Counted from the first letter of the stretch, positions 39,801-50,604 are shown. The stretch is DNA of 64,000 bases from Nematostella vectensis (GCF_932526225.1 NC_064039.1:11984139-12048138), one strand, 5' to 3'. Made by a program: numbers and translations. The notes: generated from the sequence alone by a model not told the origin.

Positions 39801-39882
39801 TTCAACAATTTAACATGCCCGTCGAAAACTTACCCGAAACTATCGCCACCACGACCAGAAGTGTTAGTAGAATCCGGCACAT
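35704..39882 (-). CDS. Secreted five-domain Kazal-type serine protease inhibitor, three exons
   Basis: Predicted 348-residue secreted inhibitor. Exons on the minus strand: 39882-39834 (signal peptide), 37484-36876, 36092-35704; both introns are phase 1 and GT-AG. The spliced start MCRILLTLLVVVAIVSAAQA is a textbook signal peptide ending in AQA. Five Cys-rich domains follow, each with a Kazal/follistatin-type core: PVCGSDRVSYSNMC, AVCDSNGTTHSTYC, PICGEDEKTYRNLC, PVCGSDGKTYRNGC and PVCGSDGVTYRSKC, each closed by a (Y/H)xGxCG end. The first domain has shortened Cys spacing. The second deviates (DSNGTTH for GSDGxTY). Linkers are Lys/Arg-rich. The intron between exons 2 and 3 splits domain 3 just before its last Cys. 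Kazal domains bind serine protease active sites through a loop near the second Cys; the actual targets cannot be predicted. Confidence 0.9.
36160..36246 (-). repeat. 44-bp tandem duplication in intron 2 of the Kazal gene
   Basis: Two nearly identical copies of ATATCGTCCGTAAGATGTAC followed by TCAAGAATAAGAGGCCTGAAGC, starting at 36161 and 36205. They lie about 70 bp upstream (in gene orientation) of the exon 3 acceptor. Confidence 0.85.
36778..36815. repeat. GA microsatellite
   Basis: A run of (GA)n with two AA interruptions, in intron 2 of the Kazal gene about 60 bp beyond the exon 2 donor. Confidence 0.9.
37813..37985. repeat. 84-bp tandem duplication in intron 1 of the Kazal gene
   Basis: GGGCAGAACTGTAATGTGAT ... 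GGTATGCCATCGGAACAAGG occurs twice in tandem with three or so substitutions. The 84-bp period keeps one + strand frame open across both copies, which is why a short open frame appears here; it is not considered a gene. Confidence 0.85.
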
Positions 39883-42073
39883 TTTCAACGCTTGGAGAGT
39901 GCGGAGCGATCGTCGAGTGACCTATGAGACGTGTAAACTGGGCAAACTAGTGGGCTGAGCGAGCGAGAGCTTTTGTAGTACTGCTTCTCTCAGCATGCAG
40001 ACGGACTAATGTCATCCCGTCGCCTTCGTGCTGTTTATTGTCTTCCCTTGCCATTAGCCTTCATTCCTAGCATTTCTGAGAGTTATTCATTAATTCGTGT
40101 CCTGTTTGGTTTGAAGATAGCATCTCATATGGTTCCATTTAGAAGGGACGTACGTAAGAAGAGATGCCGGAAACACGATCATGAAAACACTCCCTATGAA
40201 CCCTAGATAGCCTCAGCTTAGAACTGTCTTAAGAGTTTGAATATCGAATACACATCAAGTACCGATACCCTCGGTGTTTTGTCAATCTTTCTTTGGGCAC
40301 AAAGAGCAATCAGGGCTATGGCAGATCGTCTATCAATTTACTTTGTTACCTGGTGTGTGCGGTCAAAGGTAGCGCGAGTTTGAACGGCGCACGTTACTAA
40401 AACAGCAAAAAAACTATATCCATCTTGAAGCAATGCTGTATGTATGTAGTTTTGACTTTGAGTGTCATGTTCCCCCCCCCCCCCCTAAAAAAATCGGACG
40501 CGACCAAGTGCTTACATTTTTATAATTATTATAATTTTGTACTTGCATTCGGTACCCCTTTGTCATGGTTCAGCTGGGGAGTGAGAATGGAAGTGATCTC
40601 TAGTATATTGTACTAAGGAGTGCAGTGGTCTTTGCTGATTCCCCTCGGAGGTCCCCGTGGCAAGAAAAATTTTTTTTATTTTATATTCACGATCGAATGA
40701 AAGAGCTGAATCGTCTTGTCTGTGTAGGATGTATCACACATCTGTCAGTCGTCACCCGCTAAACGAACTCTCAGCTGCTATCGATCCGCTTTCATCGACT
40801 CACTAGTAGACACGAGGCCTATAATAACAGCGCCTTGAACTTGAGTGAACCGCCTGGACCTTGGGTGTCTCGATAGGAAATATCTCTCGCTGGACTGACT
40901 TCACAGGAAGATATGGGGTAGCAATAACAACTTCATACTTGCATTTTGATTGACAAAAAATCGAGCATATCCAAAAAAGGAGAAAGAGGAAAACCTCAAC
41001 TACGCCCTTAAATGTAACGATGACAAGAGCATTTCCATTCCATATACATCCTTCCTGAAACGTAATTTGCACCTCATTACAATTAGTCGATGGGTATTTT
41101 ATATAATAAATATCTATACGAAAAGCAGCACTTTCGAAGCAAACAAACTGAACGCCTTTATAATTTATTGTGGTATTAGCAACGGCCTTTATATCATTTG
41201 GAGCGGGTCACCAGTGCGCGGACGACAAAATAAAGTAGTTCTGGCTTTGAGTCAATCTCAATCGTTCTCTTTGGTGATTTAAGACAGGGCTTGAAATAGG
41301 GGGCAAAAGGTATCCTATAAAAGTGGGCAAGAAGTAACAGATCTCCAGACATAATTAATTAATCCGGTCCATTTTTGCGTGTCACGGCAAACTTAGGGCT
41401 TGGTTACAGTAGCAATAGAATTCACTCGTATGATCACTATTGAATCAGGTAATGTTTATCAATTCTTACTTTAACCCCTGGGCATTTCAAGCAACAAGAA
41501 ACACTCCTGTGCTGTTCTGATAGTTTACTGGATTATTTAGTACTAAATTGCTCTTTTGTCCCATTATCACTTTACAGTCCCGTCATTGTGTAGATTCTCT
41601 TAAGCTGGACTGGACCGTTCACGGCACTTGAGCATTTAAAGAGCCATCGTCAGCCATGCCTCTGTCATTGCTTTCATCATCAATTGGAAATCAGATTATG
41701 CGTTTAAACTTCAAGTAACCATATAAAAATCAAGTCACATACATTGACCAATTAACATACAAAATATCACTTCAAAAATTTAGTCAATGGCAATGGGATT
41801 CTTTGGGAAGCCACACACGGGTTTTCATCTGTTCATTGTTTGTTTTTTTCGTGAGTGAAACGAAGACAAAAAGAAAATCCCGGGTTCCCGCGAGTGGTTA
41901 AAATGGAGATATTCTCTCATTATTTTGCTAGGATGGCAAAGTAGTAACTAACAGAACGGGTGCGGAGGAAGACCATTTGTGCTGGCCCACAAATTACACA
42001 AAACTAAGACTAGATGACTCCACATATCACATTACTGATGACAAAAGCGCTAGGGGAAAATCATTGCTTGACA

Positions 42074-42262
42074 GGCCCGTACCCAGGATTTTTCTTGGGA
42101 GGGGGTGCGAAATTGGGATTGATAACGATTTGGCTAGAGTGATCTAGCTTATGCTTATAGCTTTATTGTCTACAAATGTCAATTCTATCAAGAACCGAAA
42201 GTGGTCCTTCGGCCATTTTTTTTTTTTTTTGGGGGGGGGGGGGGGGTTGCGTTCGCACCCAT
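42074..42262. mobile_element. Partial copy of the GGCCCGTACCCAGG element
   Basis: Begins AGGCCCGTACCCAGGATTTTTCTTGGGAGGGGGTGCGAAA and ends near a poly-T/poly-G junction and GTTGCGTTCGCACCCAT. The left end matches the element at 55459-55730, and the right end resembles its subterminal GTGCGAGCGTACCCCAT. The right terminal inverted repeat seems to be missing. Confidence 0.5.
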
Positions 42263-42565
42263 GCTTGAGGAGAAGGCGTTCTCGGCCATGAGGAAGAGTT
42301 ACCGCGGCATCCGACGGCCGCGAAGACTGACGAGCAGGTTTTCGCTCAGCCGCCAAAATAAACTTGTCACTGCAAGTTTGAGTTTATCTCCCAGGCTTGA
42401 TAATTACCTTAATAAGATAGTATCTAGATATCTTTTTGCGTTTAATTGTTTCTGCTCACACGGAACAAATAGTTTTGAAGGCAAACATTGAAATTTCGCT
42501 TTACACATTTTTAGCGTTTGTAGCCCTAAGACAAATAGCTCGAACTAAACAACACACACGAATAG

Positions 42566-42779
42566 CCGCATTGTCACCAGTTTACTTCCGGTCGATTACA
42601 TTAGAATCTCCTATGATTCTTAACGGAAAACGCGAAAAATGTTTTAATATAGTGAAAGTAGTATGTCCATTGGAAGTTTCTTTGAGGATGTGATTGATAA
42701 TTTAGAGGGGATGGCCTGTAGCGCGGATTCTAATAGATTCTTTTGTTTCCGTCGGTAAACTGGTGACAATGCGGCTTTA
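42566..42779. mobile_element. TIR element (MITE), copy 1, about 214 bp
   Basis: The left end AGCCGCATTGTCACCAGTTT (followed by ACTTCCGGTCG) and the right end CCGTCGGTAAACTGGTGACA (followed by ATGCGGCTTTA) are inverted repeats of about 30 bp. A second member lies at 46489-46600. The centre is non-coding. Confidence 0.7.
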
Positions 42780-43374
42780 AGTTCTTCTTATTTTTTTCCT
42801 TTATGTACTGTTCAATTATGTAATTTTGGTATTTACAACTGTGGGAGAAATGATTCTCTGCATTTGCTGACAAAGCATCTTGTTTCCCGTATGTTGTGGT
42901 CGAATGGCTTCATCGAGTCTAAAGCGGAAAAGGCAAATGCCCGCCTCACGCTGTTGTACCGGGACTTCAATTTGTAGGATTTGTGTCTTCCGTGGTTTTA
43001 TGGAGGCGCGCCCCACTGGTGATACTGAGGTCATACCCAGCGGCCTTTGCGGGCGCTTACAAGGTAGTCGTGGAGATATAGCTAAGGGTTATATGGCAGT
43101 GACTACAACTTTTAGGAGTTGGAAGTTTTTGGTATTTTTTGGCTGTGCTTTCCCCCCAAGATTGTGTGTGTCGATTATTTCGCTCATCATCCTAGGAAGA
43201 CCCAGGGCGTCTTGATTTTTTGTTATCGGTTTCTATTTACTAGATGAGGCGACAAAAATTACCTACTGATATATAGATTTAGGCATTGCTTAAAAGCGGA
43301 GCTCAAAAACGACCAAATCTTTGCTAACTTTCGCTCAATGATAAATATTAATAATATTAAATATCATTATATTT

Positions 43375-44095
43375 CTGTTTTTGACGACGTCAACGATTTC
43401 ACAGATCACGCGACCAACTTGTTATGCCCCCTTCCCCCCACATTTACATGACAAATAACAAGTTTAGTAGTTATACGATGTTTCGGCGTCAGGGTGGTTT
43501 TAATTTATTGACGTCATCGATGACGTCACGTGACCATCTCATTGCACCCCACTTGAAACATACATCACACCTACCGAGTTTTGTTGTCACACGATGTTTC
43601 TTTAATGAAATGTATATTTTTTATTTTGATGACATCAGCTATGACGTCACAATCACGTGACTAAATACCTACCCACCTATGATGTCGCAATCACGTGACA
43701 TATTGTTACATACATGACACATACCAAGTTTGGTTGTCATATGAAGTTTCGTTTGGGAGATATAAATATAAATATGACATCGGGATTTTCTTAAAGTGAC
43801 GTCATCGATGACGTCACGCATCACGTGACCATATCTTTGCGCCTCCCTTGACACATACATAACACCTACCAAGTTTTGTTGCAATACAATGTTTCTTTCA
43901 CGAGATATGAATGATATAAATATTTTTTGTTTTGATGACGTCACCATATTTTTCCTTCTACTGACGTCATCGGTGACGTCACAAATCACGTGACCACATA
44001 TTTGCATCTCCCTTGACACATACATGACACCTGCCAACTTTGGTTGTCATACGATGCTTTTAAGGGACGGACGGACGGACGGACATCGCGTCACG
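43375..44095. repeat. CRE/E-box-rich degenerate tandem repeat, unit about 130-165 bp
   Basis: Four to five diverged units, each with TGACGTCATCGATGACGTCAC-type double CRE palindromes, then ATCACGTGACCA, then CCCTTGACACATACATGACA, then a CCAAGTTTTGTTGTCATACG-type block leading to ATGTTTCTTT. Landmarks lie near 43509, 43640, 43797 and 43965. The array ends in a (GGAC)n microsatellite at about 44066-44082. Whether the TGACGTCA and CACGTGA motifs bind CREB/bZIP or bHLH factors is unknown. Confidence 0.75.
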
Positions 44096-44227
44096 AAAAG
44101 TCGAGTCGATGGGTTACCAATATTTGTTACCATATTTGTTTTATATACCAATTTTTCTTAGGTATGGGGCTCCGCTCAAGCGGCGCTTCGCGCCTCGTGG
44201 TGGCTTCGCTATGAGATTTGGAAGTTT

Positions 44228-44513
44228 ACTGTCGAATCCGTTGTATCGCGGCGCCGCATTTTCAAAACATCGATTTGTTTTTGTCTTTTGTGATTTTCTG
44301 TTCCGCCAGTCAAATTATTCTAAGCCAATCAGATTCTTGCCATCTTTCGCCTAGTGCAGTTGCCTGGCTTTCTATCGCGACACTGTCTGGTTTTCGTCCA
44401 AAGGGAAGCCAGGTAAGTGCACAAAGCGAGACTCTTATAGGCTCAGAATGGTTTTACTGACGGAAAACCAAAACAAATCGTGTTTTGAAAACGCGGGTCG
44501 CGATACAACGGAT
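44228..44513. mobile_element. Foldback element, about 285 bp
   Basis: The outer arms (ATCCGTTGTATCGCG...TTTTCAAAACATCGATTTGT at 44230-44290 and its inverse at 44455-44513) and the inner arms (ATTCTAAGCCAATCAGATTC...GTTGCCTGG and its diverged inverse around 44405-44450) make nearly the whole element one imperfect hairpin. No coding sequence was recognised. Confidence 0.6.
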
Positions 44514-45543
44514 TAGATATTAAAGAAAAAAAAATAAAGTGATAGTTACAAAGGTTAGAAATTCTATATAATAAAGCAGTATGCGAGTATATTGATTTAG
44601 TTATAGTTATGTTACAAATAATATACAAAGGAAAAGGGGGGGGGGGGGTAAAGATTTAAGTCAAGGGTTAAAAAAGCTATTACTAAAGCACAATATAATT
44701 GCAATATGGAAAGGGAGAGGTGGCCCCTGGGCATATAGAAGCTCGGGATGGAAAACATTACTCTACTTATAATGATTTACCCATTACCCATGCTAAGTTA
44801 TTAGACCATTTGCGTCATAGAAAAAGCCTGTGAGAACCATTTTCAGCCGCGTCTTCTCTCATACCCCTCGAGGGCGTGAGTTAATAGCTTTTCCAAAACC
44901 TGTAAACCATTCTGCATGTATAGGTGGTTGGACTTATAGCCGCCATCCATTAGAAACCATCTTAAGTAATTAGCTCTATGCTCGATAACGATAAGCCGGT
45001 GATGATCACACGCTTTTAATAAATGTTCACGATCAGCGACTGCTATAATAATTGAAATTCCTAATTATTTTGCTTTGTTAATCCCGGTTACCAGTTACCC
45101 TTTCAGGACCCTTGTATCTCTCATAAAATAATTGGCGTATTTGTTGAAAGTTTCAGTTCGCTAAATCGGATAGCCTGCTAGCAGGCTCACATTCGAGCTT
45201 ATCCGAAAGTGTTTTGTTTTCGAAAATTGGGAGTTCAGTACTAAAGACGAATAGCCTATCATACAAGAAGAAAAAAAACGTCCAAAGACAACACCTTGTT
45301 TTTAAAGTACGAGCTTCGAACAATGTTTGCACAGGGTTCAAATTGTTTGATAATAAAGGATAGGAGAGTTCCGACTTTCAGGTGCTACAAAGTGTTTTAG
45401 CTAATCATTGCAGTGGAATCTGTGGTTTCCATGGCTCGAGTGTCCGATGTGCAGCGGAAACCGAACCTAAAAAGAACAATCAAGACAGTGGGCGCAGTGC
45501 ACTCAGTATTTTAGGCGCAGACACTGTATTATGGTGATGCGCC

Positions 45544-45939
45544 CAGGGGAGGATCCAGGATTTCAAAATGTGGGTTGGATGATAGCCGGATAGACGACTT
45601 ATAACTGATCAAGTGGTTCTTGGTATACCACTACCTGACTACATCTTGGTAGATCACTACCTGACTAGATCTTGGTAGATCACTACCTGACTACATCTTG
45701 GTAGATCACTACCTGACTAGATCTTGGTAGATCACTACCTGACTACATCTTGGTAGATCACAACCTGACTAGATCTTAAAATACTACACCCTGGATTGGG
45801 TTTGTCGCGTCAGCAAAGTCAAGCAGGCGAAGGCATTTATTTTCTTCAAACAAATATTTTTTTTTACTCAAAAAAAAGGGGGTGGGGTGGATATTTACCC
45901 AATCCACCCTCCCCCCCACCCCCCCCTGTACCGCCCCTG
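45544..45939. mobile_element. hAT-like non-autonomous element with internal 26-bp repeat
   Basis: The left end CAGGGGAGGATCCAGGATTT and the right end GTACCGCCCCTG are short inverted CAGGGG(C/A)GG termini of the kind seen on hAT elements. Inside, about six 26-bp units (GACTACATCTTGGTAGATCA plus CTACCT) alternate ACTACATC with ACTAGATC, giving a 52-bp higher-order period. A perfect 8-bp target duplication was not found, so the assignment is tentative. Confidence 0.5.
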
Positions 45940-46488
45940 GCTCCGGATCGCCATTTTTCTTCTCCCTCGCGGCATAAAAAAGATGGCGCCCGCGCCACGA
46001 CCTGGCGTATCGATAAGTTGCCTTGCCTGCGAGCAAGCTAAACTCTTTTGAAGCAGTTTTTTACTGAACTCTATGCATTCAAATGAATATTTATATACAA
46101 TATTATAGAACCAGGATTATCAAAAAAAATATGCATTCAATAAAGCAAGAACAACTAAATAGAACTTTTGTCCCAAAATCTAGAACATACAAACAACTAA
46201 ACATCACTAGATTTTAATACTGAAAGATAAAAAATCTTCAAAATTGCATTTATCGAATGTGAAAAAATTACTATTTGCAGTAAAAACATCAAACTTGATA
46301 CCTTTATTGCGCTCTAACAGGCCGTATTTACAGCCTGTGACTGTAATCTATTCTTTTATCCTTGTCCGTCTGAATACAACCACTTTTTTACACGTTTACG
46401 GTGTATCATGGGAGGAGAGAAAAATGATTGACAGCAAAGCCAAAGCCAAAAAATGTGGAAGCAGATTTTTTTTGTGGGCCTGTCCTTT

Positions 46489-46600
46489 AAAAGCCACCTT
46501 GTCACCAGTCGAAAATATTTTTTCACGGGCGTTTTTAAACATCATCGGAGATTGTCACGTAATCGACCGGAAGTAAACTGGTGACAATGCGGCTTTAATG
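46489..46600. mobile_element. TIR element (MITE), copy 2, about 112 bp
   Basis: The left end TAAAAGCCACCTTGTCACCAG and the right end CGGAAGTAAACTGGTGACAA (followed by TGCGGCTTTA) are the same terminal repeats as the 214-bp element at 42566. This member has a shorter, different interior. Confidence 0.65.
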
Positions 46601-46663
46601 GATGCGCAGAAGACGTCAAAGCCTGTCATAAACAACTAACAGTCACGACTGCGGCTCAAAATA

Positions 46664-46757
46664 TACCCTGGGTACCAGGGGCTCCGAGCTTCGTGGCGAC
46701 AACGATTCGCTCAAATCGTTGTCGCCGCGAAGCGCTGAGCCTCTGGTTTCCAGGGTA
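46664..46757. mobile_element. 94-bp near-perfect hairpin MITE
   Basis: Two 44-bp arms run from TACCCTGGGTACCAGGGGCT to GGCGACAACGATT and back, separated by a 6-bp loop (CGCTCA), with about seven mismatches. The outer TA on each side could be the target duplication. It lies about 230 bp beyond the K+ channel stop codon. Confidence 0.65.
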
Positions 46758-46986
46758 CTCTAAAAACTTCTTTGTTCATGACTCTGTGACGTTTTGTGTG
46801 CAACATCAGAGGACAGACGCATAAAAAATGAGATTTATTTGTTAAAAATACTCAATCAACGTGGCCTGTAAGGGGTAGCCCGATGTTAAATAAAAATTTT
46901 ATTGTAAAGAAATAGAAAACGGTAAGCCTTCAAATTTTAAAATAGTGTTTTCTTTATCAAACTTTCCTAGCTGGACTCAGTTCTTT

Positions 46987-49900
46987 TTACACAGGAATCC
47001 CATGCTCGATTGAAAGATATTCACATTCCACAGGTATCCTAGCTATGCATTCCTTAGAGCTTGGGACTAGCGTATCCCCCGAGCTTGACAAGCCTTCATC
47101 ACCATGGCAACCCGCCATTGCGCTGCCGTTGGATGTTCCAAGACAGCGGGGCGGATCGCAGATGTTGTTCGCATTGATGGTAGCTCGGTTGGGAGCATGC
47201 TTGGGACTTTGTCGCGGTCTGTGTACCTTAATGGTAAAACATCATCATTATAATTAATGTGGTGTACCTTTGACCATGGAAACATAGCATAGTCATCAGC
47301 CTCCTTAATGCCGAATAGTCTTACACATCATTATAATCTTTATGCCGCTATAATTGCCATCATCATAAACATTATTGTCGTAATTGTGTCGTGTCGTAAT
47401 GCCATTATAATAGCCATCATCATAAACATTATTGTCGCGGTCAAAAACAGCATATACCCCAACCACAACCCAACCACATCCTAAACATGATGATGGTAGT
47501 CATCACTGTCATCGTAGAGGTCATCATCATCACCACGACAGTCACTACAATATGATCAGCACAACTCTTAATGAATTCAGAACAGTCAGGGACAGTTTGG
47601 GGCAACTTTCCCCAAATATTTTCAAACATTATAAGTAAATGACCAGTAAGGGAGTGTCTCTGCCCCATATATTATCTTAATGTTTCTCTATCGCGCCCCT
47701 CCCCTCCCCAAATATTTCGATGCCTCCTACAGCTCTAAGTGATTGACTTACTGGCGAATGGCTTCCAGAGACGTAGCTCATCTCAATGTTCTCTTGCCCG
47801 TGTCGAGGATGCACACCGCTTGTACCTGTCTCGCCCTCGTGCGCGATTACGCTCATCTCGTTGCCAAGGCTGGAGGTTGATAAGTGGACTTCCACTCGCT
47901 TCTTTAGCCGGTTCTTGAGGCGGTTAATCGACATTATCGAATGCGTCAGCCTCTTGGAGGTCGCGTACACGCTGTGATTTTTGTGTTTTTTTGCGTCGGA
48001 CTTGCGAGCTGTCCTCTTTGTATTTGCGCTGAGCTGAAGATTGAAGAAAGTGAAATATGAAATACTACGTTGGATACATTTGCAGACTAAAATAGTTCCT
48101 ATCACCAAAAAACTTACCTTGTCTTACTGTTTTCCCTGTACTACAACGTACCAGAATTTAAGACTATAAGAATGGTTTTCATTTAAAGGATTACTGTAGT
48201 CTTTATTAAGACTTCTAACCAACTTATCCGCCTATCTCTAAATGTATCATTCAAAACTAAGCGTTGTAATGGCTAGTAAGTGATACAGGATTTTTTTAAG
48301 AAAAAGAAGAGAAAAATAAAGATCATACAATAAGGATCCCTCACCTTTTCCTCTATGATGGGCACTGGGAGGGCAAGTAGAAGCACGCCGATCAACGCGC
48401 ACATGCTGCCAATGATCTTACCCAGGAATGTCACTGGTACTATATCACCATAACTGTATGAATAAGAAAGGCAAAATGTCACTGGTACTATGTCACCATA
48501 ACTGTATGAATAAGAAGAGCAAAATGTCACTGGTACTATGTCACCATAACTGTATGAATAAGAAGAGCAAAATGTCACTGGTACTATGTCACCATAACTG
48601 TATGAATAAGAAGAGCAAAATGTCACTGGTACTATGTCACCATAACTGTATGAATAAGAAGAGCAAAATGTCACTGGTACTATGTCACCATAACTGTATG
48701 AATAAGAAGAGCAAAATGTCACTGGTACTATGTCACCATAACTGTATGAATAAGAAGAGCAAAATGTCACTGGTACTATGTCACCATAACTGTATGAATA
48801 AGAAGAGCAAAATGTCACTGGTACTATGTCACCATAACTGTATGAATAAGAAGAGCAAAATGTCACTGGTACTATGTCACCATAACTGTATGAATAAGAA
48901 GAGCAAAATGTCACTGGTACTATGTCACCATAACTGTATGAATAAGAAGAGCAAAATGTCACTGGTACTATGTCACCATAACTGTATGAATAAGAAGAGC
49001 AAAATGTCACTGGTACTATGTCACCATAACTGTATGAATAAGAAGAGCAAAATGTCACTGGTACTATGTCACCATAACTGTATGAATAAGAAGAGCAAAA
49101 TGTCACTGGTACTATGTCACCATAACTGTATGAATAAGAAGAGCAAAATGTCACTGGTACTATGTCACCATAACTGTATGAATAAGAAGAGCAAAAGTCA
49201 TACGGAGGGGGTGCTAACTTGTCCCTTGTTCCATTCCCATTGGAGTTTTACAATAGCAGAATTCAATCACACAGGAATCTCAATACCTCGAAAAACATTT
49301 CCCTTGAAAATACACGCCTCGCATGTTTCCAGAATTCCAGAATTTCAAACTAAAGGATGCAAGAAGTGGATGTATGATACAACCGATTGGGGGCCTACGA
49401 AATCCCCTACGAAATCATTGAACCATATACCAAGTCTTTTATCCAGTTGTCATTTGCGCGCATGATCCCGAGTCTGCACTTACCCTAATGTTGTCATGGT
49501 AACAAGCGTATACCAGAAGGCAGCCGGGATGCTTGAGAACTGGGACGGTTTGTTCGGGGGACCGTCGGACATTTTCTGCTCCGTGAAGTAGATAACGGAA
49601 GAGAACATAATCATGAGAGCTAGGAACGAGAACAGGATCCCCCCGAGCTCGCCGGCTGCATCCCTTATGGACTTCAGAAGATTCATAAACCTGTCGGAAT
49701 GCCTTGCTAGCTTGGTCACCCGAAAGATCCTGAAAATTCTCAAAGCAGTGATCAGAAACTCTAGCTGTACATTATTAGATTCAAAGATCTTTTCAAAAAT
49801 CCCGATATAGTAGGGCAAAATACCGATATAGTCAATAACGTTTGTCCCGTTTTTGATGAATGCTTTTCGACTCGGGCATGAGTACAATCGTGCCCCGAAT

Positions 49901-50604
49901 TCGAAGGTGAAAACAGCTACACAGAACGAGTCGATGATAAAGAAAGTATTTTCATAATATTCCCCGCACGATTTGCTAATTGCACATTCGAGCGTCTCCA
50001 CATTTATCATGATGATGTTGACTACAATAACGAGGACGAAAAAATAACTGAACATTGACGCAGCACAGCTACTCTTTGTATTCGTCAAAAACTCATACAA
50101 TTTTTCTTTTCTGCCAAATGACGCAGGGTCTAGTCCTTCATCGTCCAGTTCTTCTTCCATCTTGTGTTCAAAGTCTATATTCTCACAACAGCAAGAGGAA
50201 ACAAACTCTTTAGGAATTCCAAAGAAAGCGAGTTCGTCTGAAATCGCTTCTATACAGTCTGGTGACTTGTTAGAAATGTGGAAATCACCGGTTCGATAGA
50301 AGTCCAGGATGTACTTGAACATGATTGGGTCTCGGTCGAAAAAGTACTCCTTTCTATCGTCGTCATAGAAATATTTCTTTCTTTCACCACCTAATAAAGT
50401 ATCTGGGTATTTCTTTAAGTTATCCTTTAGAATTTCAAACTGGTAACCTCCAACATTTAGCTTGATTCTTTTGGGTCTAACTCGCGTCACTTTGAACGAA
50501 GATCGTGCGAATGTTTCTCCCACTCGAGCCATTGCCTTTTTCGATGCGTTCTTCGATCCGGGCTCAATTCTCTTCCCATTGTGTGAATTAGGAAAAGGAT
50601 CCAT
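46987..50604 (-). CDS. Shal-like (Kv4-type) voltage-gated K+ channel, four exons
   Basis: Predicted 583-residue tetrameric K+ channel subunit. Exons on the minus strand: 50604-49484, 48453-48345, 48033-47752, 47226-46987, phases 2,0,0. The T1 domain reads KLNVGGYQFEI...KKYPDTLLG...EYFFDRDP with a CX20CC zinc-site pattern, then S1-S6. S4 is ALRIFRIFRVTKLARHSDRF with regularly spaced basic residues. The pore is AAFWYTLVTMTTLG|YGDIVPVT, with the selectivity filter split by intron 1, and S6 holds the PVP gating motif (ALPVPIIEEK). YPDTLLG, DELAFFGI and ELGGILFSF favour Shal over Shaker, Shab or Shaw. The start at 50604 is the first in-frame ATG. Exons 3-4 encode a basic, Ser-rich C-terminus and are supported by phase and splice signals only. 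Intron 1 carries a 16-copy array of its own acceptor. Confidence 0.88.
47590..47740 (-). repeat. Dispersed repeat, copy 2, just past a K+ channel donor
   Basis: Matches the repeat at about 4590-4750: TTTCCCCAAATATTTTCAAA, then CATTATAAGTAAATGACCAG, then TTAATGTTTCT and CCCCAAATATTTC...CTACAGCTCT. In channel orientation it starts about 11 bp inside intron 3, directly after the GTAAGT donor at 47751. Confidence 0.6.
48428..49195 (-). repeat. 16 x 48-bp tandem array of the K+ channel selectivity-filter splice acceptor
   Basis: Sixteen head-to-tail 48-bp units. Read on the minus strand, each unit is a pyrimidine tract (TTTTGCTCTTCTTATTCATA), an acceptor CAG, and TTATGGTGACATAGTACCAG plus TGACA, which are the first exon 2 codons (YGDIVPVT). 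Fifteen units look identical; the one joined to the rest of exon 2 (48428-48475) has a few substitutions. Exon start sites would be 48453, 48501 and so on to 49173. The unit length is 16 codons without a stop, so any acceptor keeps the frame and adds multiples of VTFCSSYSYSYGDIVP. Exon 1 ends TTA GG at 49484, which all acceptors complete to Leu-Gly-Tyr-Gly. Confidence 0.95.

Larger units (their letters stand above)
39883..46986. other. Gene-poor region between the Kazal gene and the K+ channel gene
   Basis: About 7 kb with no convincing exon. Repeats found here are listed separately: TIR elements at 42566-42779 and 46489-46600, a partial TIR element at 42074-42262, a CRE/E-box tandem array at 43375-44095, a foldback element at 44228-44513, a hAT-like element at 45544-45939 and a short hairpin at 46664-46757. 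Open frames up to about 120 codons lie mostly inside these repeats. Confidence 0.6.

Noticed and set aside
48428-49465. 345-codon + strand frame across the 48-bp array
   Set aside because: It is the antisense of the channel acceptor array, open only because the unit has no stop; no known domain.
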